DNA of 64,000 nt from Leptospira saintgironsiae (GCF_002811765.1 NZ_NPDR01000007.1:62001-126000), one strand, 5' to 3'. Counted from the stretch's first letter, positions 1 through 17,427 are shown. The notes: generated by a model not told the origin, from the letters alone. A program made the numbers and translations.

Positions 1-34
1 AGTGCTGGCCTGTTATAAGAAATACGAAAACTCC

Positions 35-811
35 ATGCGGATTCTGATTTTTGCTATTCTACTCCCCTTCTATTTTATCAACTGCGGGACTTATCTTCTT
101 TTAACAAACCAAGAACAAAATGACAAACATGCGTTCTTAGATTTAGTCCAACTCACTTTAGTGAATTCTTCGATCGGTCTTGTGCACTATTGGCCTTTGG
201 ATGGAGATACAAAGGATATAGTCGGCGGTTTAGATCTAACAACTGTAAGTGGGACTCCCGCGTTAACTGCGGATCGGTTCGGATTTCCTGGAAAAGCATA
301 TTATTATGATGGAAGCGGTGCTTATCATGAATCCATAGCACAAGGATCCTTATTTTTGGATGGGACCGTTTCTTCCTTTACCGTCAGTGCTTGGGTAAAT
401 GGAAAATGGCCCCCTGGAGCCAACGGAGGCCAATCCATTTTTTTAAGCCAAGACGGCGGACTCGGAATGCAATTCTATGCACTTTCTGCAATTTCCTGCA
501 CTGGAAGATTAAGAGCCTTCACGAATAATAGCGGTGGCCAAGGAGATGCGGATGTATCAAGCCAATGCGGAATGTATTCTGAAAATACTTGGTATCATAT
601 GGTCTTTGTTTGGGATATCGAAAGCCTAACTGCTTCTCTCTATGTGAATAATGTTTTGGTTAATTCTGGAAAATTCGGAAATAATCGACCTTGGAATACT
701 TATAGCTCATTTGCCTTAGGCTATTCACCTCTTGGAACTTTCTTTTACCAAGGAAGTATAGATGAAGTTAGAGTTTATAACCGGGCAGTCTTTCCTGTTT
801 CAAGTTTGTAG
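35..811 (+). CDS. LamG-domain lipoprotein
   Basis: Probable outer-membrane or periplasmic lipoprotein with one concanavalin A-like (LamG/laminin G-3) domain, a fold that usually binds carbohydrate or protein ligands. I place the start at the ATG at 35, because from there the protein opens with a hydrophobic signal peptide ending in the lipobox FINC (Asn at -1 is tolerated in spirochaetes). An upstream in-frame GTG at position 2 would add eleven polar residues in front of the signal. Family landmarks visible are GLVHYWPLDGDTKD near the N-terminus, FTVSAWV in the middle, NTWYHMVFVWD, and the C-terminal SIDEVRVYNRAV. No partner gene is seen. The domain call is firm; the ligand is unknown. Confidence 0.75.
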   Translation: MRILIFAILLPFYFINCGTYLLLTNQEQNDKHAFLDLVQLTLVNSSIGLVHYWPLDGDTKDIVGGLDLTTVSGTPALTADRFGFPGKAYYYDGSGAYHESIAQGSLFLDGTVSSFTVSAWVNGKWPPGANGGQSIFLSQDGGLGMQFYALSAISCTGRLRAFTNNSGGQGDADVSSQCGMYSENTWYHMVFVWDIESLTASLYVNNVLVNSGKFGNNRPWNTYSSFALGYSPLGTFFYQGSIDEVRVYNRAVFPVSSL

Positions 812-827
812 GGGGAAGCCTCCCCCT
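810..827 (+). terminator. Short stem-loop at the end of the LamG gene
   Basis: AGGGGGA and TCCCCCT form a 7-bp stem with a 4-nt loop that starts inside the stop codon. There is no clear T tract after it, so it may be only a weak terminator. Confidence 0.35.
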
Positions 828-988
828 CGCTTCAGCCGCGTTATACGCGTCTTCCGCTACCCCCTCAAAATCACACAAAAGCAACTACAATTTCTACAGG
901 AATTAAATGAAGAAGTATATATACTTATTTCTAAACTTTAAAATTTTTACCGAAGTAGAAAGTATTTTAAAGATAACTTTCGAACCCA

Positions 989-1219
989 CTATATTACTTC
1001 GTATTTTTTCAACATCGCATATAAATTTACTAAACTCATAGCAGCTGCACCAACTCCAATAAATTTAATACGGTAAATTGTATCAAAATCCGATGCCTCC
1101 ATTTTAGCTTTTTCAGTTCGTTCGTTATTTATTAACCAATTTTGCATCGTATGTGAACGAAAAATACATAAGTAAGAAAGTATCGATGTCATACATAGAA
1201 CTAAAACTTGATTGAGCAT
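989..1219 (-). CDS. Small two-helix membrane protein, hypothetical
   Basis: A 76-residue protein with a hydrophobic N-terminal helix (VLVLCMTSILSYLCIF), a charged central stretch, and a second hydrophobic helix (FIGVGAAAMSLVNLYAML). That suggests a small inner-membrane protein. An AGGAGA sequence lies six bases before the ATG, a good ribosome-binding site and the main reason to accept this short frame. It lies 23 nt downstream of the alpha/beta hydrolase gene on the same strand and may be its last operon member. I do not recognise a family and assign no function. Confidence 0.5.
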   Translation of the reverse strand: MLNQVLVLCMTSILSYLCIFRSHTMQNWLINNERTEKAKMEASDFDTIYRIKFIGVGAAAMSLVNLYAMLKKYEVI

Positions 1220-1242
1220 AAGGTCTCCTAACTTTCAAAAAC

Positions 1243-2440
1243 CTATTTTTTAAAATTACGCTTTTTTCCTAGACTTACCTTTTTTTTATTTTTAGGCAAT
1301 TGGTCTTGGGCAGCTTTAAAATATTCGCAAACAAGATGATTCGACCAAGATATCGCTTTCCATCCTTCAAAATATGCAATATGACTTCCTCTTTTTGTAT
1401 AAACATGGATCGAATTAGGGAGGGTTTCCAGCCAATGCAAATTCTCTAAAACATTTTGGTTTACACAGATGGGATCATCCTTTGCATTCAAGATCATAAT
1501 CGGAGTTCGGATATTTTTCATTACCACTGCTGGGTTCGAATGCAGGTAATATTCGGCCTTATCTTCAAAACCGGAGAGTCTATGCAAACGATCCTGGAAT
1601 TCACCCAGAGTTTTGGATTCCAGCACTTCTTGAAATCCGCCAAGGGAAGATAAGGTTTCATAGTGACGTTTCAAAAAATAATTAATCAACCTTTGGCCCA
1701 TGATCTTGCTATAAACCGGATGAACCCTATGAAATGCTTTTTCGATATCATATGCGGGCGAAATTGCAACTGCGGCATCCAATAAACTTTTAGTCCCGGA
1801 TTCTCCCAGGTATCGAGCAAGCAACCCGGAACCCGCAGAGATCCCCACTCCAAACAAAGGACTATTCGGAAATTTTTTCTTAATGTAGGAGAGTTGTTCT
1901 TTTAGATCCGAACTAGATCCCATCGTGTTTATCTGCGGCTTATAAAGAGGAAGATTTCCATGTCCTCTTCTAATACAAACCACGGAGGCCCAATTCAACT
2001 GGGCACGAATTGCTTTCACAATCGACTTAACATCTTGCTCGTCTCCACTGATCGTATGAAATACAATCGCGATTGGATCAGAATCTGTTTTTTTCTTTCC
2101 ATTAATATTGGACCAAGCAAGTCCAGTGACACCGCCATCTTTCATTCTAAGATGTTCCAGCTTATCATACTGAAAAAATTCGGAACGATGTTCTCTAAAA
2201 AGTAAGAGAGCCAACATTAGATGATTATTAAAGCACCAGAACGTAGGAAAATATTTCCTAGTTAAACGAGGAGAATTTGCAACTACCCTTCGTACAAACT
2301 CGCCATCACTGAATTGAAGAACAGGTTTTTCTACCACTTCCAGAAAATAATAAAATAGAAATGCGAGAATAAGAAATAGGATAAGATAAACAAAGGGGAA
2401 GGAATCGAGAATGGCTTTCACATTTAGCCACAGCGAACAG

Positions 2441-2451
<11 letters not shown>
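1243..2451 (-). CDS. Membrane-anchored alpha/beta hydrolase (YheT-like)
   Basis: A 402-residue serine hydrolase of the YheT/COG0429-like alpha/beta-fold group. Residues ~18-40 form a transmembrane anchor, followed by a cytosolic or periplasmic hydrolase domain. The nucleophile elbow is GISAG (Ser ~205), the acid is Asp 325 or 326 (NAKDDP), and the histidine is His ~357 in GSHIAYFEGW, so the catalytic triad is complete. RRGHGN near residue 161 fits the oxyanion region of this group. The first 11 bases overlap the end of the hepT-like gene, with no Shine-Dalgarno of its own visible, which suggests translational coupling to the toxin-antitoxin pair. Substrate unknown; lipid or polyhydroxyalkanoate esters are typical guesses for the group. 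Confidence 0.75.
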
Positions 2452-2801
<350 letters not shown>

Positions 2802-2809
<8 letters not shown>

Positions 2810-3101
2810 TAATTAAGTCTTTTTGAATTCGATTTAAAAAGGAAGGTTTGATTTGGCTTCTTTTCCTAACCAAATCAACATGGCGTTCAAAGATAGATTC
2901 TAAAAAAATCTGCAGTCCTACAACAGAATCGAAATCAGGCTCCTTCATCTCTACCAAGATATCAACGTCGCTATTTGGATTAATATTATTTTTTGCGAAA
3001 GAACCGAAAAAACCAATATGAAGAACTCCAAAGTCAGCCTGAAGCTTAGGTTTTACTGCAGAAAGTCTCTGCATCAATTCCTGTTTCGTTTCAACCTTCA
3101 T
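2802..3101 (-). CDS. mntA: Minimal nucleotidyltransferase antitoxin, MntA-like
   Basis: A small DNA-polymerase-beta-type nucleotidyltransferase (99 residues from the ATG at 3101). It carries the exact GSX10DXD motif: G33-S34, ten residues, then D45-V-D47. MntA enzymes of this kind AMPylate the adjacent HepT toxin. An in-frame TTG at 3149 would add 16 mostly hydrophobic residues (MIPVIDFFCIELKILP); neither start has a convincing ribosome-binding site, and I prefer the ATG because the family begins close to this point. It is first of a tightly overlapped mntA-hepT-hydrolase group. Confidence 0.8.
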
Positions 3102-3236
3102 AGGTAAAATTTTCAATTCTATACAGAAAAAGTCAATAACAGGAATCAAGATCGAATCTTTAAAAATACAGAATCCCGATAAAATTATGAGTTTTTAGAT
3201 TATAAAACAGATTTAACGAAATTGTGTAAGGGCAGA

Positions 3237-3263
3237 CTAAAAGAGAGGAAGGCTACCCCTCTC
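3237..3263 (-). terminator. Rho-independent terminator after the small lipoprotein
   Basis: Read on the minus strand, GAGAGG (3258-3263) and CCTCTC (3243-3248) form a stem followed by TTTTAG. It follows the hairpin at 3261-3292, so two stem-loops lie in tandem 3' of the gene ending at 3311. Confidence 0.5.
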
Positions 3264-3292
3264 CGGGAATTCGCAACTCGCGAACCCCGGAG
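3261..3292. repeat. G+C-rich nested hairpin
   Basis: CTCCGGG (3261-3267) pairs with CCCGGAG (3286-3292), and inside it TTCGC (3270-3274) pairs with GCGAA (3280-3284). It is distinctly G+C-rich within an A+T-rich intergenic region and lies just 3' of the small lipoprotein gene, so it may protect or terminate that transcript. Confidence 0.55.
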
Positions 3293-3310
3293 CCAAGGCC
3301 GTTTCTAAAA

Positions 3311-3685
3311 TCAGATAATAGGACCGTTTGCTTTTAAATCGCTGCAATTTTTACTAGTAAGGACAGTTTGGCTTGGATCCATAACTAAAAGTCCAATGAC
3401 TTGAACGTCTTTTACACATTTGTCCACATCAGCTTTTTTATAATATTTACTATCATCGATTTTTAAATATAAATCTGTGAGAAATAAGTCAATAGCAGTA
3501 ATCATTGCTGCATTAGCGGGATCCGCAGATCCATAAAATAGAATATCAGAAGTCAAGGCCGCCGCTTTGATTTGAGACCTGGCTTCGGAACCCTTTACGC
3601 TTTCAGATAAACCAAGAGAGTCCATTGCCAAACAATTGGCGAAAGATAGAAGGGAGAACATCCCCATACACAATATTTTTCTCAT
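3311..3685 (-). CDS. Small secreted lipoprotein, Leptospira-specific type
   Basis: A 124-residue exported protein. The N-terminus has a signal peptide (MRKILCMGMFSLLSFANC) whose FANC could act as a spirochaetal lipobox. The mature part begins MDSLGL, contains VKGSEARSQIKAAALTSDILFYG, a YYKKADVDKCVKDV segment, and ends with a second conserved-looking Cys. This layout (LGL near the N-terminus, KGSEA, YYxKADVDxC, C-terminal Cys) matches my memory of small Leptospira lipoproteins annotated as TIGR04452, but I could not search this. Two mature cysteines may form a disulfide. Function unknown. Confidence 0.6.
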   Translation of the reverse strand: MRKILCMGMFSLLSFANCLAMDSLGLSESVKGSEARSQIKAAALTSDILFYGSADPANAAMITAIDLFLTDLYLKIDDSKYYKKADVDKCVKDVQVIGLLVMDPSQTVLTSKNCSDLKANGPII

Positions 3686-4024
3686 ACATTTTCCTCATCA
3701 TTGAACGTTATGATATCGTTTTATAAAATTGATATCTATAATGGATAACTTGCGGAGAGGGATTTAAGACAGTTGGTGGTGGGATTTTTTTAAGCGTTGG
3801 TGGAAAAATATGCGTTATTCGAAATATGGGTTACCTCAGATGTGGTATATAGTTATACGGATGGGATATGGGAGCGGACTTATAACTCCAAAAGTTTCCA
3901 CATCGATATAATACGTTATGAGTCTTCTGCAATTGCCTTAATGAAATCTCACGGTAAACCGCAGAGAGTCGATCGTTAGCTTTTAAAGCGCCACAATTTT
4001 TAGGCATACTGTTTTTGAGAGTAG

Positions 4025-4719
4025 GTATTTATTTTTTATCAAGACAAATCAAACAAGTCGCCACCAAAAGCCTCGATCCAGATTACCGGAAATTACACTT
4101 TATTCTTTTTCATATTATTATCTTTGAATATAGGAGCGATCTTAGTTACGACAAACGGTGTGGAAGGATTTGATTTAAGATTTCTCCTGCCGGCAATCAT
4201 AGCTTCAGTTCCCATCTACGCCGCCTTGTTCTCCGGCGAAATAAATTCAACACGTATTGAATGGTTACCTTCTAAACTAAGAATAAGTTTAATATCCTTA
4301 CATTTTTTATTTTATATTTTGGCTTTCGGAAGAGGAGCTATATGGACAAAAAGTCTGCTGTGTATACCTCAGGCAACATTAGGTATAGATGAAATTATTT
4401 TCTATCTAAAAGAAACAATGTGAAATACTGCGCGGCAGATTATTGGATGGCTAATCCAATCATATACGAAACAAATTTTGAAATTTTGGCAACTCCTATC
4501 GACAGCTTAAGCGTAGAGCCGAAAAGAAATCCTGAGATTGTCGAAAAAGTATTAAACAATCCTAAAGGTATCGAATGTGTTATCAATAACTGGTTCACGC
4601 CATTACAAAATGAAGCTAAGAATCCACAGAAATTTATAGAAACAGATTTGTTTGCGCTTAAGATCCTTAGATCCAAGATTATCGGGGATTCGATTGCTTA
4701 CATTGCGGAGAGGGGGTAG
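4025..4719 (+). pseudogene. Decayed membrane-protein gene, 3' remnant with a frameshift
   Basis: Two open stretches in different frames look like consecutive pieces of one protein. Frame A (4025-4423) has no ATG start and encodes hydrophobic helices (YTLFFFILLSLNIGAIL, FLLPAIIASVPIYAALFSG, LRISLISLHFLFYILAFG). It stops at TGA at 4421-4423. Frame B starts exactly there (GTG at 4420) and continues with a soluble tail (CAADYWMANPII ... IIGDSIAYIAERG) to 4719. The 5' part of a normal gene is missing and earlier frames upstream are broken by stops. The best reading is the C-terminal end of a polytopic membrane protein inactivated by truncation and a frameshift. Two short real genes are possible but less likely. 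Confidence 0.5.
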
Positions 4720-5325
4720 ATGGGAAGGCGGGAAATCCGCCTGCATGGGTGAATATGCGCAAAATCCGCTGCCAAGAATAGCCACTGATTGCAAGAAACT
4801 TCCACAAAAGTAAGATTGGAAAATTTCCGTTTCGAAATTAGCAGTCTATGATAAAAGTTTTTTCCGAAGATCTACGTCCGGTTGCCCTTCACAGCGACTC
4901 ATAGGGAGCGAGAGGGCGACTCAAATAGCAAGTCGAACTGACTTCGTGTTTTTCCTGCTAAACTTCTTACGAGTTCGCACGGTGGATGAGTTCCTTAAAC
5001 TATAAATTCATCCACTAGGATTACTTTCAGGTGACTGGACTCTTCTTTTGTCCCTCATGAGGGTTCTCTTTTTTTGAAATTTATTCTGCCACAACCTTTT
5101 TAAATCTTGGGCGAGAAGATTTAAGCATTTACTTAGGCCAATAAACCGCAATTTGAACAGATTGCGGTTTATTAAATATTTACATTGGACTTTAAAAGGT
5201 ATGCAAATACAAAATTCCAAATACCTACCAGTTTCATACTTTTTGACTAAAACTTGCGAAAGAACAATTCTTTAATAAATTTGAAAAAGCATTAAGCAAC
5301 ACAACTATCAGTTTTCAATTGAAAT
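4720..5325. other. Intergenic region between the pseudogene and the RHS gene
   Basis: About 600 bases with no credible gene. It holds the perfect inverted repeat at 5140-5173, a 12-bp perfect palindrome CCCTCATGAGGG near 5054 followed by TTCTCTTTTTTT, and a repeated CGACTC around 4895-4920. I find no immunity-type gene for the RHS protein here. A 70-codon minus-strand frame at 5008-5220 lacks a start signal and I do not accept it. Confidence 0.5.
5140..5173. terminator. Perfect 13-bp inverted repeat 3' of the RHS gene
   Basis: AATAAACCGCAAT (5140-5152) and ATTGCGGTTTATT (5161-5173) are perfect complements around an 8-nt loop. It lies between a plus-strand remnant and the convergent RHS gene and could end transcription from either side, though the T-runs are part of the stem itself. 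Confidence 0.5.
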
Positions 5326-12903
<7,578 letters not shown>

Positions 12904-12933
12904 TTTATTATATTCTATTTTCTTAATAGGAAT

Positions 12934-12965
12934 GGATGGCTTTCAGCTTTTACTAAAAGCCATCC
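12934..12965 (-). promoter_or_regulatory. Intercistronic hairpin between PA-like and RHS genes
   Basis: GGATGGCTTT (12934-12943) and AAAGCCATCC (12956-12965) form a perfect 10-bp stem in the 71-nt gap between the two giant genes. An alternative inner stem GCTTTT/AAAAGC overlaps it. No T tract follows on the minus strand, so attenuation or mRNA processing is more likely than full termination. Confidence 0.5.
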
Positions 12966-12974
12966 TAAGTTTGT

Positions 12975-15900
12975 TTACGGAACGATTTGAACGCTAAGCG
13001 TATAATCTCTTTCGATCAAAGGAGCGATAAAGAAGTTGTTCAAACCAAATTGGAGAGATCCTGGACTCACTAAATCAAGATTAAATCCTCGAATTACTTG
13101 CTGAGCAGTATCTTGCGACCACCACGTTACTAAGGCTCGATCATTAATTGCAGCAGCAGTTACACCGCTCTGATTTCCCTGATTTGTTGTGCTTATAAAG
13201 AATTCTCCGCTCCCTTTCAGAGCAAAAGGTGATATTGTTGCAATCCTTCCGCGAATAGTTCTCTTGTTACTCTCAAAGTTTTCCCAAACAGACACAATTT
13301 TGTTTCCGGAAACGGTTAAAGTTCCGGGTTTTTTCACGGAACCTACCGCATTTGTTCCCAATTGCAGGGCAACATTTGAATACAGTTGGCCATCGGTCAA
13401 GCTCACGACCTTTAAATAGATCGAAGTACCCAATGCATATTGAAGGTAAATTTTGTCTCCAACTACAACCGGATTCACAGCTAAGGTAGAGGAATCAACC
13501 GTTACATTCCCGCCGGCAGGCAACATTGTTGCATTTGTAAGGTTAATTACTCTCGTAAATAGAGTTCCATCCAAGCCTCGAAAGACAACAGTTCCACTGT
13601 TTCCAGACACCCTTGTGTAAAGATATCCGGTTGGTGCAACCGTTCCTCCCTGATTAAGTAAATCATACCATACTGTATTTGGCGCACCTGGAATATTTGT
13701 AGCGACACCGGTCATAATATCATAGACCTTGAAGGCAAACACGTGACGATTATTCGAGTAATCATTGTAATTCCAGGCCAACAAAACTTTAGTCCCGGAA
13801 ACTCCAGAACCATCCGCCCGAACTTCAAATCTTGTAGATGAATTATTTACAACTTCCTGAACTAAGAACTCAGCAGCCACTGGCGTATTGTTCGTCATGT
13901 CATAGAGCCTAGATTTTATGAACTTTCTGGAATCGAACGCTTGGGGAATATAGTCGCTCCATACAACCATTGCTCTGCCATTTGCCATTGCAACATCCAA
14001 ACTAAATGCAGGATCTTTAGTAGTCCTGGTTGTAACCTTTAGTTCGGAGCCAACAATGCCATAAGTAGTCATACTACGAACTGTCATATAAATATCGAAG
14101 TTATTCTCCCAAACAATTGCTACCTTTCCATTATCCAACTTCGCCGTAAATTCGGCTCCGACAGGGATGGCGGCAGTATTCAAAGTAGTTTGGGGGGATA
14201 GAACCGCCCCCGTAGAAATTTGGTAGAACTTACCCTGTAAAGTAGTATCTCTTTGCCAAATAACGAAAGCAGTGTCTCCTTGCACTAATGTGATCGGCTC
14301 ACTTAATGTTACCGCTGTTCCCGGATCGCTTAGAATGTTATCGCTTGCCAACGTACCAGCTTTGTATGTACGACCGCTATTGGTAGTCAGTTGGAACATA
14401 CCTCCGGAAAGGAAACTAGCAAAGCCGCCTGCGTCAGTCCAAGAATTCCAGTAAGGAACGCCTTTATTATAGTTTCCCATCCAGTTTACAGCTAGATAAT
14501 CGGGGGTATATCCCAAGCATCCGAAAGGATGAAAAAGATTTACACCGGAGCAAGCAACTGCGCTACCCGTTAATAGAGGAAGATACTGAGGAAGAGAATA
14601 ATTCGAAGCAGGAGTTCCATTTGTTTGTGTATTCCAATCCGTAAGGAAAGAATTATCCACTATCAAACGTGCATCGGGAGCTTGCAAAGCACCCGGAATT
14701 GAAACCGGCGTCGTCTTGATATTTTTTTGCTTTATTGCAGTATCTAATACTACAGTAAAAGAGCCGTCAGGATATCCTGGAGTAGGCATACTACTAACCA
14801 CAGTATATTGATAAGAATCTCCGCTTATATAGATAGAATCATTAGTCTCGATTGTTCCATATACGCCGGAAAGGTAGATAGTCGTGTCCCCAACGTTTAT
14901 AGAAGAACTCAATTCTCCTCTCATCTTTTTAACATCAGTGTATTTTAAAGGCCAAATAGTCCTACGATATGCACTATTCAAAGCAGGACGAATATAAATA
15001 TTTACTAAACTATTATTCGGATCCACTATGTTACTTGCGGAAGGCATTCGTAAGCAGATTCTAAACGTTTGATCCGTATAACCAGATGTATCAATCCACA
15101 TTTTGCGAACATGATACGCATCTGTATCATCCGTGTCTTTATATACATGAACCCAATCTGTTCTCTGTCCCCCAAAACCTAGGCTGATCTCGAAGTCCAT
15201 AACCTGATCGATATTAAAACGTTTTGTCGCAATCGTTGGAGTATATTTGAAATCCGTAAAATACTGGTATGAACCACCACTATCTGGTAGACCAAAACTC
15301 GGATTTAAATATTTCGTTCTATCTAGTTTAACAGTAAATACAACTTTCTCATTGAACCCTACTTTTCCAACATAGAAGGATTTTTGATCTGGTTCATATG
15401 GATTTTCGCCAAATTGAGAAAGGTCCCATTGAGTATTAAGCTTAAAGAATGAATTCGGATCATTCGGATCAATTGATCCTCCAGCGGGATTTGAACCGGA
15501 ACTTCCGATTGGTGTAGCCCCATACGGTGGAGTTTCTTCATTTTTAGCCAGATCTTTAACTGTGATATAAACTATATCATAGTAGTCGCCTGCCCATATA
15601 ATGGAATCCACACCTTTTACCATTTGAGCCTTGCGAACATTGCCTGGATCAAAAATTCGAATATTCGATCCATCTACCCAATATTCCGTTGGCGCGTTAT
15701 ATTTACCGTGAGAATAAATTGCCCAAACACCTGCAGTTTTTCTTTCGTCTTCGGTCCAACTACTAATCGGTTTCTGAACACACGCGGTGCGGTTTACTCC
15801 GTCTGAACCTGCAAATGACTGGTTCACGCAAGGAAGCGTAGTTGGGATTCCAGCTAGCGCTTTAATTCCCTTAATATGTAATTTCGAATCGCCTAACGAA

Positions 15901-17357
15901 GGAGCAAATTCGCTAAAATCAACTACATAATCTTGAAACTCTACCTGTGGCCCAGAACAAGCAATCCTTTCCAATGCTTTCTTAAGTGTCACTCCCGGAG
16001 AAAGAGTAGTAGCTGTCGTGGTGACACAAGGATTATTTGAACTTAAGTCATCGAATGCAGCCACACGATATTTTTCTCTATAATTCGGACCGTAAACTTT
16101 GATTAAACTAGTTCTTCCTTTCGAGTTTTCTTCTACAATCTTAAGGTTATCCCCGGAGAAGTTCAAAAGAACGGATTTATAATTGGAATCAGCGACATGA
16201 GTCATCGTGTAATCTACGATGAAAATTTTCGGAGTGAAACCGGAAGCAATTGCACTTTCAATTTCCGCCGTATTCAAATTCGGAAGTTCTACTACGTAAG
16301 GTCCAAAATCGTCCCCTCCGTAAACTTCCACTTGGAATAGACTATAATCGTCGTTTCTCAAACGGAAGCTTTGGACAGGGATCAAATCGCCTCGAGCATC
16401 TTCGAACATCAAAGTACATAAGATATTGCTAAGCTTAACCGGCATATTGACGGATCTATTCTTAATATAAAGAGCAGCTCTTACATAACCAGCATTTGCA
16501 TCCACTTTAGAAGTATTGTTTACTTTAGAAGTCTTCTCAGATCTATATTTTCGCGCCTTATTACTTGCAGAGTCCGACTTAACAGTTTTTGCTTCTTTGT
16601 CGATATCATTCTTAAAAGGTTTATCTGCCCATTTGTTTGTTGTAGATTCTTCTAGATTCCGAGCGGACCAACTATTAGAAGTTTTATAGGATGCACTTCC
16701 TGAAACGGAAAAGCCTGTAGACTGCTCACCAGAACCTGCCTTAAAGGAAGCGCTAGATTCGAATGAATTAGAAGCACTAAGTTCTCCTTCTCTCTTATAT
16801 TGGTCTTGGAATTGAACTGTTCTTAAATTTAATTCATTCTGATGAATGCTCTCAGATCCTTCGTTCTTTGTAGATTCCAAATCATCAGAATTGATCTCAC
16901 TTACGATCTCATCACTCTCACCAGTACTACTTTTTAGAATGGCAACCTTCATCGTGATTGGAGGTGCGACAACTGTATCGATTTCCGGATAATCCGCTAC
17001 CCACACATTCGTAGTAGTTTCGTTGATGTTTAATATTCCATCTCCGTCGAAATCGTTAACGATGGTTGTTCCTGTAGGATCAATCGCTCCACCCAAAGCT
17101 TGTGCACTTACTTTAGTTCCTGGTTTTAAGTTGAACAAGCCATTCACAGGTGTGTTAGGTACATTCCCACCACCACCAATCGGAACTCCACCCTTATCCA
17201 CTACTAAAGGGACCTTCTCAGCAACCAACCATGTGGCTTTTTTCAGATCCACATTTCCATTACCAAAGCCCCAGTCGCTTAAACAGCTTACAAAGAAAAG
17301 TACTGCTAAAGTTATAATAACTTTCCTAACAACAATTCTAATGATCAAATCCAACAT
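12975..17357 (-). CDS. Lipoprotein with a protective-antigen-like pore core and C-terminal beta repeats
   Basis: 1460 residues from the ATG at 17357, which has GGGAG eight bases upstream; an earlier TTG at 17408 would add 17 residues. The signal peptide ends at FVSC (Cys 25). Residues ~102-113, DFDGDGILNINE, match the calcium site of anthrax PA (DTDNDGIPDSLE) in spacing. VADYPEI (~120) resembles PA VAAYPIV. A Ser/Asn-rich alternating stretch (~188-238) sits where PA has its membrane-inserting loop. LLNFSGDNLKIVE (~397-409) resembles PA IIFNGKDLNLVE. PGVTLKKAL (~454) resembles PA PDMTLKEAL and is followed by FQDYVVDFSEF. PA14 and PA receptor domains are absent. Instead there are ~550 further residues and then VWE/VVWSD-type repeats (~1025-1460) suggesting a beta-propeller. 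Homology is by eye against remembered PA sequence. It is the probable first gene of an operon with the RHS protein. Confidence 0.75.
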   Translation of the reverse strand: MLDLIIRIVVRKVIITLAVLFFVSCLSDWGFGNGNVDLKKATWLVAEKVPLVVDKGGVPIGGGGNVPNTPVNGLFNLKPGTKVSAQALGGAIDPTGTTIVNDFDGDGILNINETTTNVWVADYPEIDTVVAPPITMKVAILKSSTGESDEIVSEINSDDLESTKNEGSESIHQNELNLRTVQFQDQYKREGELSASNSFESSASFKAGSGEQSTGFSVSGSASYKTSNSWSARNLEESTTNKWADKPFKNDIDKEAKTVKSDSASNKARKYRSEKTSKVNNTSKVDANAGYVRAALYIKNRSVNMPVKLSNILCTLMFEDARGDLIPVQSFRLRNDDYSLFQVEVYGGDDFGPYVVELPNLNTAEIESAIASGFTPKIFIVDYTMTHVADSNYKSVLLNFSGDNLKIVEENSKGRTSLIKVYGPNYREKYRVAAFDDLSSNNPCVTTTATTLSPGVTLKKALERIACSGPQVEFQDYVVDFSEFAPSLGDSKLHIKGIKALAGIPTTLPCVNQSFAGSDGVNRTACVQKPISSWTEDERKTAGVWAIYSHGKYNAPTEYWVDGSNIRIFDPGNVRKAQMVKGVDSIIWAGDYYDIVYITVKDLAKNEETPPYGATPIGSSGSNPAGGSIDPNDPNSFFKLNTQWDLSQFGENPYEPDQKSFYVGKVGFNEKVVFTVKLDRTKYLNPSFGLPDSGGSYQYFTDFKYTPTIATKRFNIDQVMDFEISLGFGGQRTDWVHVYKDTDDTDAYHVRKMWIDTSGYTDQTFRICLRMPSASNIVDPNNSLVNIYIRPALNSAYRRTIWPLKYTDVKKMRGELSSSINVGDTTIYLSGVYGTIETNDSIYISGDSYQYTVVSSMPTPGYPDGSFTVVLDTAIKQKNIKTTPVSIPGALQAPDARLIVDNSFLTDWNTQTNGTPASNYSLPQYLPLLTGSAVACSGVNLFHPFGCLGYTPDYLAVNWMGNYNKGVPYWNSWTDAGGFASFLSGGMFQLTTNSGRTYKAGTLASDNILSDPGTAVTLSEPITLVQGDTAFVIWQRDTTLQGKFYQISTGAVLSPQTTLNTAAIPVGAEFTAKLDNGKVAIVWENNFDIYMTVRSMTTYGIVGSELKVTTRTTKDPAFSLDVAMANGRAMVVWSDYIPQAFDSRKFIKSRLYDMTNNTPVAAEFLVQEVVNNSSTRFEVRADGSGVSGTKVLLAWNYNDYSNNRHVFAFKVYDIMTGVATNIPGAPNTVWYDLLNQGGTVAPTGYLYTRVSGNSGTVVFRGLDGTLFTRVINLTNATMLPAGGNVTVDSSTLAVNPVVVGDKIYLQYALGTSIYLKVVSLTDGQLYSNVALQLGTNAVGSVKKPGTLTVSGNKIVSVWENFESNKRTIRGRIATISPFALKGSGEFFISTTNQGNQSGVTAAAINDRALVTWWSQDTAQQVIRGFNLDLVSPGSLQFGLNNFFIAPLIERDYTLSVQIVP

Positions 17358-17427
17358 CGAACGAACTCCCAGTTCCCTATCACTTAAAGAACCAAATCCA
17401 AAATACAAAACATCCCGGACAAATTTT

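Noticed and set aside
3797..3979. Plus-strand 60-codon frame
   Set aside because: No ribosome-binding site, no recognisable domain, and no in-frame link to the downstream remnant.
5052..5066. CCCTCATGAGGG palindrome as a terminator
   Set aside because: A loop-free palindrome folds poorly; no gene ends beside it.
5008..5220. Minus-strand 70-codon frame after the RHS gene, considered as an immunity gene
   Set aside because: Its start region overlaps the 5140-5173 inverted repeat, composition is basic and low-complexity, and no start signal is visible.
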